Assembly (NCBI GenBank): GCA_014799765.1
Contig: JAAVHK010000110.1
Location: forward strand, 1 to 24,633
Length of the DNA stretch: 24,633 nt
DNA from: Ruminococcus sp.
GTDB taxonomy: Bacteria > Bacillota > Clostridia > Oscillospirales > Ruminococcaceae
Direction of reading: 5' to 3'
The translations under genes and the position numbers were made by a program. Position 1 is the first letter of the stretch, and each line of letters begins with the position of its first letter. This document shows, piece after piece, positions 1 through 7,841 of the stretch. Below the pieces are notes generated by a model that was not told the origin of the DNA, ran no database searches, and worked only from the letters and a program-made list of their open reading frames with translations.

Positions 1-187
1 TATAAAAATTATAAAAGAAAAAGAAAAAATAAATAAACTTATACTTATACCGGTTGAATACAACGGACAGCGTGTACTTACTACCGCACAGCTTGCGGAG
101 GCTTACGGTACAACCTTTGATACAATCAACTACAGGGAAATTTTTCCGTATTTCTTCAATAAAAATTTTCTTGACAGAAAGTCATAA
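1..187 (+). pseudogene. C-terminal piece of an ORF6N-like (phage antirepressor-type) protein, partial or remnant
   Basis: The frame starting at base 2 is open from the left edge to a TAA at 185-187 and has no ATG inside the window, so the start lies outside. Its middle reads VEYNGQRVLTTAQLAEAYGT, which resembles the start of ORF6N domains found in phage and prophage antirepressor-like proteins. The next 24 residues (TFDTINYREIF... to the stop) match the family poorly. ORF6N normally sits at the N-terminus with more protein after it, so a stop soon after this motif suggests a truncated remnant, although a short intact gene cannot be excluded. The last codons overlap the -35 element of the ppk1 promoter. 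Family assignment is from motif memory only. Confidence 0.5.
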
Positions 188-199
188 AAGTTATATAAT
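171..199 (+). promoter_or_regulatory. Sigma-A promoter of ppk1-pssA
   Basis: TTGACA at 171-176 and TATAAT at 194-199, with a 17-base spacer: both hexamers match the consensus exactly. The start site would fall near 206, giving a leader of about 50 bases before the ppk1 ATG at 256. The -35 box lies inside the last codons of the upstream ORF6N-like frame. Confidence 0.85.
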
Positions 200-255
200 A
201 AAATTACATATCAAACTTATTTTTTTGTCGTAAATACGGCAGACAGGAGAATTAT

Positions 256-2391
256 ATGGAATATCTCGAAAACAGGGAGCTTTCTTGGCTTAAATTCAAC
301 AAGCGTGTTCTTGAAGAGGCTTCCGATAAAAATAATCCCTTACTTGAAAGACTTTCATTTTCGGCTATATATCAGAGTAATCTCGACGAATTTTTCATGG
401 TGCGTGTAGGTTCTATCACCGATGCTGAAAAATCAGGCAGTACCAAAAAAGACAGTAAATCCGGTATGAATCCCGCCCAACAGCTTGACGCTATTTTTAC
501 TGCCGTCAGACGTTTACAGCCTGTTGTTGAAGATACCTACAGAAAAACTATGTCCGAACTTAACCGCTATGGTTTTGAACACGTTTCATTCAATAACGCT
601 ACCACGGAAGAAAAAATTTTCCTTGAATTATATTTCAAACGTGAAATTAAACCGTTTGTTTCCGGACTTGTTGTAAATAATTCCCTGCCGTTTCCGTTCC
701 TGAAAAACAAGGAATTATATGCAGTAGTCCAGTTAAACGTAAAGAAAGGCGTATCAATAGGTATAGTCCCGATAGGTCACGAACACAGCGAAAGAATTAT
801 ACCGTTAGGGGCAGGCGGAAAACGTTTCATTCTTGAGGAAGAAGTCATTTTACATTTTGCACATCTGCTTTTCAAGGGCTATAAGGTTCTCGACAGGGCT
901 ATAATACGTGTAACCCGAAACGCTGATATTATGGTATCGGGCAAGGGTGCGGATTTCCGTGACCGTATGGAAGAACTTGTCGCAAAAAGAAAGAAGCTCG
1001 CTCCGGTAAGGCTTGAAATATCTGACGATTTCAGTCGTGAAGCTCTTGACTACATCTGCAAAAAACTCAAACTTAAAAATGTACGTGTTTTCACGTCGAG
1101 AATACCTCTTGACCTGTCATATCTGTTTCAGTTACAGGAACTCGACGAAAATCCGGAACTCCATTACATACAGCGTATGCCTCGTAAACCTGTTGCACTG
1201 GCTGACAATCGTTCTGTATTCTCACAGGTCAAACAGAAAGACATGATATTGAGTTATCCGTTTGAATCAATTAATACTTCTTTTATACGTCTTCTTCAGG
1301 AATGTGCCGTTGACCCGAAAGTTACTTCTATTAAAATAACACTTTATCGTCTGGCGAAAGGCAGTAAAGTTATTGACGCTCTTTGTACTGCCTCCGAAAA
1401 CGGCAAGGAAGTATTTGTAATGATTGAACTTCGTGCGAGATTCGACGAGGCAAACAATATTGAATGGTCTAAAGTCCTTCAGAAATCCGGCGTGAAAGTC
1501 ATCTACGGTATGAGGGATTACAAGACACATTCAAAACTTCTTCTTATAAAAAGAAAGTCCACCGGTAACAATTACGACTATCTCACACAGATAGGTACAG
1601 GCAACTACAATGAAAAAACTTCCACACTTTATACTGACCTTATGTTTCTTACTACTGACAGGGAAATTGCTAAAGATGCTGAAAAAGTTTTTGACTGTCT
1701 CAGTAACGGAAATGTCGTCGAGGAAACAAACAAACTACTTGTAGCACCATTATGTTTAAGAAACAAAATTCTTGACATGATGGACGAACAGATTAATATT
1801 TCCCGTAACGGTGGTCAGGGTTATATCGGTGCGAAAGTAAACGCCTTATGCGATGGTACTATTATGAAAAAACTTGTCGAAGCCTCACAGGCTGGCGTTA
1901 AAATTGAACTCGTTGTGCGTGGTATATGCTGTCTTATTCCGAATGTTGCCGGATATACCGAAAATATAACTGTCCGCAGTATCGTCGGACGTTTTCTTGA
2001 ACACAGTCGTATATACATTTTCGGCGACGAATCAACCGGACAGAAAATTTATATAGGTTCAGCGGATTATATGTCAAGAAATACCGTAAGGCGTGTTGAA
2101 GTCGCTACATCTGTAGAAAACGATAAACTGAAAAAACGTCTGTGGGAAATGTTCTGTACTATGATGTCCGATAACGTAAAGGCACGTATAATGCAGAATG
2201 ACGGAACATACGTCCATGCCGTTTCGGAAGATGATGCTCTACGCATAAATTCACAGCAATTCCTCTATGAACAGGCATACAGGAATATCGACAACAAACA
2301 GAAACGTCAGGAACAGTTACGTACTAACCGTGAAAATTCTTCAAAAAAGAAAACTGCTCCTAAAAAAAGGAAAATTAATGAAAAAAACTAA
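256..2391 (+). CDS. ppk1: Polyphosphate kinase 1
   Basis: Reversibly transfers the terminal phosphate of ATP to inorganic polyphosphate. The 711-residue length is normal for PPK1. The N-terminal signature ELSWLKFNKRVLEEA is present. The two phospholipase-D-like catalytic histidines are His425 (in YKTHSKLLLI, the phosphorylated His) and His583 (in LEHSRIYIFG); they correspond to E. coli His435 and His592. The IGTGNYNEKTSTLYTDL block is also typical. The start ATG is preceded by AGGAGA about six bases upstream, and a consensus promoter lies at 171-199. The C-terminus ends in a Lys/Arg-rich tail (SSKKKTAPKKRKINEKN) beyond the conserved fold, which could touch the polyanionic product (inference). 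pssA follows after 27 bases and is probably co-transcribed. Confidence 0.96.
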   Translation: MEYLENRELSWLKFNKRVLEEASDKNNPLLERLSFSAIYQSNLDEFFMVRVGSITDAEKSGSTKKDSKSGMNPAQQLDAIFTAVRRLQPVVEDTYRKTMSELNRYGFEHVSFNNATTEEKIFLELYFKREIKPFVSGLVVNNSLPFPFLKNKELYAVVQLNVKKGVSIGIVPIGHEHSERIIPLGAGGKRFILEEEVILHFAHLLFKGYKVLDRAIIRVTRNADIMVSGKGADFRDRMEELVAKRKKLAPVRLEISDDFSREALDYICKKLKLKNVRVFTSRIPLDLSYLFQLQELDENPELHYIQRMPRKPVALADNRSVFSQVKQKDMILSYPFESINTSFIRLLQECAVDPKVTSIKITLYRLAKGSKVIDALCTASENGKEVFVMIELRARFDEANNIEWSKVLQKSGVKVIYGMRDYKTHSKLLLIKRKSTGNNYDYLTQIGTGNYNEKTSTLYTDLMFLTTDREIAKDAEKVFDCLSNGNVVEETNKLLVAPLCLRNKILDMMDEQINISRNGGQGYIGAKVNALCDGTIMKKLVEASQAGVKIELVVRGICCLIPNVAGYTENITVRSIVGRFLEHSRIYIFGDESTGQKIYIGSADYMSRNTVRRVEVATSVENDKLKKRLWEMFCTMMSDNVKARIMQNDGTYVHAVSEDDALRINSQQFLYEQAYRNIDNKQKRQEQLRTNRENSSKKKTAPKKRKINEKN

Positions 2392-2418
2392 AATATATTC
2401 TTTAAGGATTAATTTAAT

Positions 2419-3060
2419 ATGATTGGTTATTATAACTATACAGTTATTCTTACATATATGGGTCTCATATCGTCGGTACTGGGAATGTTTTTCGCTATGG
2501 GTATAAACGGCAGTATTCAGCCGGAATACGCTATAGCTTGTCTTATGATTTCCGGCTTATGCGATATGTTTGATGGTAAAATAGCACGTACCAAAAAAGA
2601 CCGTACAGAAAGTGAAAAGAAATTCGGTATACAGATAGATTCCCTCTGTGATGCCATATGTTTCGGAGTTCTTCCGGCTGTGATAGGCTATTCAGTCGGT
2701 ATGCATAAATGGTATGATGTTCCGGTACTGGTTATTTTTCCGCTATGTGCCGTGATACGTCTTGCGTACTTCAACGTCAACGAGGAGGAACGGCAGAAAA
2801 ATACTACAGACGTCCGGAAAGTCTATGAAGGTCTTCCGGTAACGAGTGTGGCACTGATACTACCGGTTGTATATGCATTTCACAAAGAAATCAGTCCGGA
2901 ATGGTTTCCGACTGTCTACGGAACTACACTTCTTCTGATAGCGGTTGCTTTTATAACACCGTTCAGACTTCAGAAACCTACCATGAAAACTATGCTGATA
3001 TTTATAGTTTTAGGTGCGTTTGAACTCGCTTTTATGCTTTACAAGTCTAAAATGAGATAA
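2419..3060 (+). CDS. pssA: CDP-diacylglycerol--serine O-phosphatidyltransferase (phosphatidylserine synthase)
   Basis: Condenses CDP-diacylglycerol with L-serine to phosphatidylserine in the membrane. This is a 213-residue polytopic protein of the CDP-alcohol phosphatidyltransferase family. The signature is DGKIAR ... FGIQIDSLCD, giving the DG-x2-AR and G-x3-D-x3-D halves. The stretch between AR and G is 12 residues instead of the usual 8, a small insertion (TKKDRTESEKKF) that I believe is common in clostridial relatives. The following FGVLPAVIGY and several hydrophobic segments fit the family. AAGGAT precedes the ATG. It sits 27 bases after ppk1 and is closed by the terminator at 3106-3139. 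The product is the substrate of Psd (17382-18242), so together they make phosphatidylethanolamine. Confidence 0.92.
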   Translation: MIGYYNYTVILTYMGLISSVLGMFFAMGINGSIQPEYAIACLMISGLCDMFDGKIARTKKDRTESEKKFGIQIDSLCDAICFGVLPAVIGYSVGMHKWYDVPVLVIFPLCAVIRLAYFNVNEEERQKNTTDVRKVYEGLPVTSVALILPVVYAFHKEISPEWFPTVYGTTLLLIAVAFITPFRLQKPTMKTMLIFIVLGAFELAFMLYKSKMR

Positions 3061-3066
3061 TTTGTT

Positions 3067-3190
3067 TAATTAATAATTAAAAATGCATAATTATACATGG
3101 ATAACAAAAAGCCGTACCTGAAAAAGATACGGTTTTTTTGTGTTTCGCTTGTGAATTAATTATGAATTATACATTATTAATTCTTAATTA
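3067..3190. repeat. AT-rich inverted repeat flanking a terminator (MITE-like)
   Basis: The arm at 3067-3092 and the reverse complement of 3165-3190 match at 23 of 26 positions. They enclose the terminator hairpin at 3106-3139 and fill almost the whole gap between the convergent pssA and flavin-reductase genes. No transposase is present. It could be a small non-autonomous element or just an extended AT-rich terminator. Confidence 0.5.
3106..3139. terminator. Bidirectional intrinsic terminator between pssA and the flavin-reductase gene
   Basis: The stem CCGTA/TACGG is extended by a G-T pair and A-T pairs, with A5 on one side and T7 on the other. It therefore has a U-tract in both directions and serves the two convergent genes. 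Confidence 0.85.
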
Positions 3191-3694
3191 TTTAACATAA
3201 ACTGCTGTTATTTCCGAAATATATGCTCTGTGATAAGGGTCTGTACTGTAGAATTTTTCCGGTAATCCGTCATTTGTCGTGAAGTTTTCGGCTGACTGGT
3301 CATAAGTATAGAGTTTACGGCATACGAAAACCATATCAGCTTCTTCAAAAGTCATGCAACCGTCTATTTCAACCGGTGTCAGACCTGTTTCCTTTACCTT
3401 GTCGTAATCCCTGCCGGAATGTGACCCGCAGAATGTCAATGCTTTTCTGTGTTCCTCACCGAAAAATGATACCGTGAAAAATTCATCATTGTCGACAAAT
3501 TCGTATGTATAGCGGTTCGGACGGATATAGCAAGTGAAAACATTCTTGTTCCATAGTACGCCTAACTGTCCCCATGAAGCAGTCATGGTATTGAACTTTT
3601 CGGCATTACCGCCTGTCAGTAAAGTCCATTCCCTGCCGATTTTTTCAAACGGATTGAACGAAAGTTCAGAAATACTTGTTTTTCTGAAAGCCAT
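3188..3694 (-). CDS. Flavin reductase-like, FMN-binding split-barrel protein
   Basis: A 168-residue cytoplasmic protein of the flavin-reductase-like (FMN-binding split barrel) family, whose members reduce flavin with NAD(P)H or carry flavin as a redox cofactor. Typical stretches are FNTMTASWGQLGVLW (flavin-contacting segment near residue 30), FTCYIRPNRYTYEF, FFTVSFF and the FCGSHSGRDYDK segment. The start is placed at 3694 because AAGGAGGA (complement of 3703-3710) lies 8 bases upstream. An ATG 39 bases further upstream is in frame but lacks such a site. It lies 67 bases downstream of spo0A on the same strand; I see no strong promoter between them, so read-through from spo0A is possible. The substrate cannot be told from sequence. 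Confidence 0.85.
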   Translation of the reverse strand: MAFRKTSISELSFNPFEKIGREWTLLTGGNAEKFNTMTASWGQLGVLWNKNVFTCYIRPNRYTYEFVDNDEFFTVSFFGEEHRKALTFCGSHSGRDYDKVKETGLTPVEIDGCMTFEEADMVFVCRKLYTYDQSAENFTTNDGLPEKFYSTDPYHRAYISEITAVYVK

Positions 3695-3761
3695 GTAAAA
3701 AATCCTCCTTATGTAAAAAATATCTATATACAATTCCGGAAATTTACCGGCTTTTCAGATT

Positions 3762-4517
3762 TCAGACCTTACGCAATGCCGATTTATAGCGGAGGCGTAA
3801 TTTGTCCGTAATAAGTGCGATAAATTCGGAATTTGTAGGCTTGCCCTTTCCGGTGTCGACTGTATAGCCGAAAAATGCATTTAATGTATCGACATTTCCC
3901 CTGTCCCATGCTATTTCTATGGCGTGTCGGATAGCACGTTCAACTCGTGAGGAAGTCGTGTCGTATATGCTTGCGACTGTAGGATAAAGCAATTTTGTCA
4001 CGCTGTCAAGAAGCGTTTTATCTTCAATCGAATAAAGTATAGCAGTTCTTAAATAATGATAGCCCTTTATATGTGCCGGTACGCCTAATTGATGTATTAT
4101 ATCAGTGACTACTATTTCCATGTCGTCGCTGAGACTTGTTGCCCTGTCGCCGAGTGCCGAATTTATAGCACTGCATAAATCATCAGCATCATACGGTTTC
4201 AGCAGAAATTTTGAAGCACCGTTTTCCATAACCTGACGTTCTATAAATTCGTTATCGTATGCGGAAGTCACCACGAAAACAGGAAATTTTACACCCTGTT
4301 CACGTACTTTTTTCATGAGTGCGAGAACATCACCATTCTGTAACGTGATGTCAATAACAACAACGTCGGGCGGGTCGTTCCTTATGGAATCCAGAATTAC
4401 ATTACAGTCTTTTCTTCTTGTGTATGCGTACATACCTCTTTCACGGAGCTTATTGGCAACACTTACACCTGTTTCGGCGGAATCGTCACCGATAAGCACT
4501 CTGATTTTATTATTCAT
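3762..4517 (-). CDS. spo0A: Stage 0 sporulation response regulator Spo0A
   Basis: Master regulator of entry into sporulation in Firmicutes, active as a phosphorylated DNA-binding dimer. This 251-residue protein has an N-terminal receiver domain (about 1-125) with acidic pocket Asp11/Asp12, phospho-acceptor Asp56 (VVVIDITL), Thr84 and Lys107 (LLKPYD). The C-terminal Spo0A domain (about 140-251) is unmistakable: GVPAHIKGYHYLR, LYPTVASIYDTTSSRVERAIRHAIE (recognition helix in SSRVERAIRHA), FGYTVDTGKGKPTNSEFIA and the terminal DKLRLRY. An AGGAGGT site precedes the ATG. The gene is not next to spoIVB, its usual neighbour in Bacillus and many clostridia; a HAD-like gene is upstream and a flavin-reductase gene downstream. 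Whether this strain sporulates cannot be decided here. Confidence 0.95.
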   Translation of the reverse strand: MNNKIRVLIGDDSAETGVSVANKLRERGMYAYTRRKDCNVILDSIRNDPPDVVVIDITLQNGDVLALMKKVREQGVKFPVFVVTSAYDNEFIERQVMENGASKFLLKPYDADDLCSAINSALGDRATSLSDDMEIVVTDIIHQLGVPAHIKGYHYLRTAILYSIEDKTLLDSVTKLLYPTVASIYDTTSSRVERAIRHAIEIAWDRGNVDTLNAFFGYTVDTGKGKPTNSEFIALITDKLRLRYKSALRKV

Positions 4518-4546
4518 TTTTGTACCTCCTTTTGTTCAGTAAGTAT

Positions 4547-4576
4547 ATTCTATCATAGCATACAAAGGAAGTGCAA
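4547..4576 (-). promoter_or_regulatory. Possible spo0A promoter
   Basis: On the minus strand, TTGCAC (complement of 4571-4576) and TAGAAT (complement of 4547-4552) are 18 bases apart, ending about 30 bases before the spo0A start. The -10 matches 5 of 6 but the -35 is weak. I saw no convincing sigma-H -35 box. Confidence 0.35.
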
Positions 4577-4652
4577 CAGATTATTTTCAGACTTTTTATA
4601 TTTTCAGCACGGGAAATAGGAGAAAATGTAGATGACAAAAATAAATGTCGTT

Positions 4653-5906
4653 TTATAGGTGCGATTTAGCAAGAATCCTGTCCGCAATTGTTCTTACTTT
4701 AGTGTTGGGCGGAAATAGTTTGTCGGCAATCTTTGAAAGAGCGTTTTTCCTGACGGGTCTTGAGTACACCGGCAGAATTTCGGGTTCTGTAATATTTTGT
4801 GTCCATTTTTTGTATATTCCGTCGGGAATGCATGAACGGAAGAAATTTCTGTCAGCAGGTGCGGAATGTTTTTCAAGGAAAATAAACGGCAGTTCACAGC
4901 CGGTACGGGATATTTCATAATCACTGAAATATTTTCCGTATAAATACCTGAAATCATTTCTGCCCTGAATTATTTTCTGATTTTTTTCGAGACCGGACAG
5001 AATTTCACGTTGTAAAGCTGTTTCCGGTGTGAAGTTTCCGATAATATCAAGAGTTCCGAAAACAATGAAGCCAATCATATACGGATTGTTACAGAAATCC
5101 GATTTTATAATCTTATTCTGTGGGATGTCGAAAGCATAAATTGCATAAAGTCCGAAAGCACACCTTAAAGCGAGATATTCCGGACTGTCTATTTCAAGAA
5201 GTTTTTCCGCCTGTATGAAGCCTCTTAACCGTCCGGATTTTACCATTAAAGGCACTTCCGGTGACAGTAACAATGCCTTTGCACCCTTTAAGACAGGTAT
5301 TTCAACATCTTTTTCGACGTTTCCGCCGATGTGTATCAGTTCTGACGGCGAAACACCTGATTTTTCAAGTACGTCGCCGAAATCGTCCGAAAAAACAATA
5401 TCGTCGTAATTATCGTATCCGCACCCCGAAAGTATTTTCTTTATCAGTTCTTCCGGATATATTCTGCCACATAATATTATTACTTTCTTTTTATGGGTTA
5501 TTGCCTGATTATAGAGAATTTTTCCACAGTTACGAGGTACTGTGAATTTTTCGAGTAAATCGCATTCAAGCTGAACAAGTCCGGAAATATCCTTTATTTT
5601 TGCAGTTCTGGAAATAATTCCGTATATTTTTTCAAGACTTATATCACCGGATTTTTTCATAACCGTATTACAGGCATCTGTACGTATTTCATGGAAATTT
5701 TTTCCTGATTTACCGTATTTCCTGAAATCTTCTTCCATAAGCATGAACATATCACGCTCAGAAGAAAACGGCATTACCGTAAGTACATCTTTCATACGGA
5801 AACTTACTGTTTTTATTTCCGGTCTGGAAATTTCATTCAGCATTTTGTTCAGAAGTTTTTCCTGTTCCGGCGTTGTAAGCATATCATGATTTTCTTTTCT
5901 TACCAT
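4653..5906 (-). CDS. HAD-superfamily-like protein with degenerate active site
   Basis: This 417-residue protein follows the layout of large HAD proteins of the COG5610 type: motif I at 31-42, a helical cap (KIYGIISR near 90), motif II after ILYNQAITHKKKVI, motif IV in LIHIGGNVEKD, then a poorly known C-terminal half. The catalytic positions have changed. The family's SFDIFDTL is here SFRMKDVL, so the nucleophile Asp is Arg37. The S-D of motif II is C-G (IILCGRIYP). The G-D-N of motif IV is G-G-N. Phosphatase activity is therefore unlikely (inference). The chosen ATG overlaps the GH26 stop by 7 bases; Met9 at 5882 is an alternative, and neither has a strong Shine-Dalgarno. It is the last gene of the GH95-GH26 unit and probably translationally coupled. 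Confidence 0.8.
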   Translation of the reverse strand: MVRKENHDMLTTPEQEKLLNKMLNEISRPEIKTVSFRMKDVLTVMPFSSERDMFMLMEEDFRKYGKSGKNFHEIRTDACNTVMKKSGDISLEKIYGIISRTAKIKDISGLVQLECDLLEKFTVPRNCGKILYNQAITHKKKVIILCGRIYPEELIKKILSGCGYDNYDDIVFSDDFGDVLEKSGVSPSELIHIGGNVEKDVEIPVLKGAKALLLSPEVPLMVKSGRLRGFIQAEKLLEIDSPEYLALRCAFGLYAIYAFDIPQNKIIKSDFCNNPYMIGFIVFGTLDIIGNFTPETALQREILSGLEKNQKIIQGRNDFRYLYGKYFSDYEISRTGCELPFIFLEKHSAPADRNFFRSCIPDGIYKKWTQNITEPEILPVYSRPVRKNALSKIADKLFPPNTKVRTIADRILAKSHL

Positions 5907-7810
5907 TCACTGTACCCATAGTTGTAATCATAATCGTAATCGTAATCATAGCCATCATAATTATAGTTGTCGTAATTGTAGTCATAGTCGTTACCGTAAT
6001 CAACGTAACCGTAACCCTGACCGGAGCTATCATAATCATAATTATAGTCTTCCGTATATTCAGCAGTGGTTGTAGTAGTTGTTTCTTCGTCTTCAATGTA
6101 GCCGTATTCCTGTACCGGTTCTGTAGCAGGTTCTTCTTCAGGTACGATTTCTTCAGAAAAGTTTCTTGTACCGGACGGAAGTTCACCACCACCGGCGAGA
6201 AGTTTATATTCGTCGAGTGTAAGCGAACCTACTGAATTATATGCTTTATTGAGTTCGTCTTTAGTGTTGTACTGTTCGGAAAATGTACCGTTTTCGTCGG
6301 TAATATATTCACCGTTCCACAGTCCGAAGAATGACCATACGGAATTATCACGGAACATAGCATCAATATCGGGTATATTGTCGCATTCGCTGACCGCTAT
6401 AATCTTATTGTCTATGTATTTCTGTACCGCCATAAGCTGTCCGGAACGGCTACCGAAGTTATCGGTATTGGTGTATAGGTCATAAGAAGCTATGTCATAT
6501 GTGGACGGGTCAACGGCGTAAACATCGCTCATACCGTTCCATACCCATATAAGATTATCGAGTTCAAAATAATTCATATAGCGATTATACATTAAGTTCC
6601 ATAACCACTGATACGGAATTGCACCACCTGCTCCCCACCAGTATTCAGCACCCTCTTCCGAATCATATCCCAGTGACGCTTCATAAAGAGGTCTCCATAA
6701 AACCGGCACACCGTTTTCTTTCAGCGGAACAAGTTGTTTTTCGGCGAAATCGTCCATAGCAAGAATCATATTATAACAGTCGTCGGAAATAACGCCGTTC
6801 AGATGTAAGTCTGAAATCTCCTCTTTTGTTGACATGGAAATATCATAATCCGTCATAGCGTTCCATATGGAAAAATTACTTTCCGTAGTGTATATTGAAG
6901 AGGCTGTCGACGGTGATTCCCATTCCCATGTTATTCCATTTATACCGCCGTTCTGATGCCATTGTATACAGGCGTTGACATTTGAAGTGTCTTCGGTATT
7001 GTTTACAGTCGAGAATCTTATAGCCGGATATTGTCCTGTTATATCGTGGATAAGTTCAATTTCCGAGTTATCCGCACCCGAGACATATTGTCCGGTGAGG
7101 GTGTATTTTCCGTAATTATCCGCAAGAAATTTTATAAGATTATTCGCTTCTATGGATATCCGCTGATTTACTGAAAAATCATCTGTCTGATAGCTTATAC
7201 TGTTTATTGACGTACTGTTCGTTACGTTGAGATAGTCAAGCATTACTTCGCCTTCAGGAATTACTTCTATAAATACCGAACCTTTTTCAAGAAATACTCC
7301 CTGACAGGTTATTTTCTGAAAAATTCCGTCGGAGCTGGTTGTGAAATTATATAATTCCTCACCGTCAAGAAGTACACGACAGTTTACGTTACTGTCTGAG
7401 GCTATACCTATTGAAATATCGTAATGCTGTGTAGCCGGAGCGTCAATACGGAATTTAAGGGAAGTTTTTCCGTCCGTACCGAATCCGGTTACATATCCGC
7501 CACCGCTGAAGCCCTCACGTTCATTTGCAGGTATTAAAGTTCCGGAAAGTCTTTCACGTTCTGCTTCGTACATATCACCGGCGTATGAGTGTTCAATTTC
7601 CGGATATGATATGGGGTATTCTTCGGAAGTAACTACAGGTGGTTCAGTTACTTCTTCCGTGACAGGTTCTGTTATAGTTTCCGTGACAGTTTCTTCCGGT
7701 GTACTGCTTGATTCGGAAGATTCTTCTTTTTTATCCGAACTGCATGAAGTTACGGTCAGTACCGACATGGCAACCGCAACAGTTGCAGATATATATTTCA
7801 GGATTTTCAT
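5900..7810 (-). CDS. GH26 endo-beta-mannanase-type lipoprotein with N-terminal CBM and Tyr/Asp-rich tail
   Basis: A secreted, membrane-anchored glycosidase. Residues 1-22 form a lipoprotein signal peptide (lipobox VTSC, lipidated Cys23), followed by a Ser/Glu/Thr/Pro linker to about 65. Residues 70-195 look like a CBM35/CBM6-type beta-sandwich (YEAERERLSG, GFSGGGYVTGF, YDISIGIAS). The GH26 catalytic domain spans about 210-545: acid/base Glu377 in VLWRPLYEASLG, followed by YWWGAGG, and nucleophile Glu475 in IIAVSECDN. GH26 enzymes are mostly beta-1,4-mannanases, but other specificities exist. The last 54 residues (583-636) hold 19 Tyr in Y-D/Y-N/Y-G repeats and no dockerin was seen. TGGAGGAAA precedes the ATG, and GH95 lies 31 bases upstream. 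Confidence 0.9.
   Translation of the reverse strand: MKILKYISATVAVAMSVLTVTSCSSDKKEESSESSSTPEETVTETITEPVTEEVTEPPVVTSEEYPISYPEIEHSYAGDMYEAERERLSGTLIPANEREGFSGGGYVTGFGTDGKTSLKFRIDAPATQHYDISIGIASDSNVNCRVLLDGEELYNFTTSSDGIFQKITCQGVFLEKGSVFIEVIPEGEVMLDYLNVTNSTSINSISYQTDDFSVNQRISIEANNLIKFLADNYGKYTLTGQYVSGADNSEIELIHDITGQYPAIRFSTVNNTEDTSNVNACIQWHQNGGINGITWEWESPSTASSIYTTESNFSIWNAMTDYDISMSTKEEISDLHLNGVISDDCYNMILAMDDFAEKQLVPLKENGVPVLWRPLYEASLGYDSEEGAEYWWGAGGAIPYQWLWNLMYNRYMNYFELDNLIWVWNGMSDVYAVDPSTYDIASYDLYTNTDNFGSRSGQLMAVQKYIDNKIIAVSECDNIPDIDAMFRDNSVWSFFGLWNGEYITDENGTFSEQYNTKDELNKAYNSVGSLTLDEYKLLAGGGELPSGTRNFSEEIVPEEEPATEPVQEYGYIEDEETTTTTTAEYTEDYNYDYDSSGQGYGYVDYGNDYDYNYDNYNYDGYDYDYDYDYNYGYSEW
5903..6065 (-). 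repeat. Low-complexity coding repeat (Tyr-Asp/Asn codons)
   Basis: The 3' end of the GH26 gene is built from variants of a six-base unit (TCGTAA/TCATAA on the plus strand), encoding alternating Tyr and Asp/Asn. Such a repeat can change length by slippage in six-base steps without shifting the frame. Confidence 0.75.
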
Positions 7811-7841
7811 TTTATTTCCTCCAGTAATTTTATGGATTTTT

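Noticed and set aside
3734..3752. CCGG...CCGG dyad between spo0A and the flavin-reductase gene as a terminator
   Set aside because: No U-tract follows on the minus strand and the stem is short.
5884..6192. 102-codon Thr/Ile/Met-rich frame on the minus strand
   Set aside because: It is the out-of-frame reading of the Tyr/Asp hexamer repeat of the GH26 gene.
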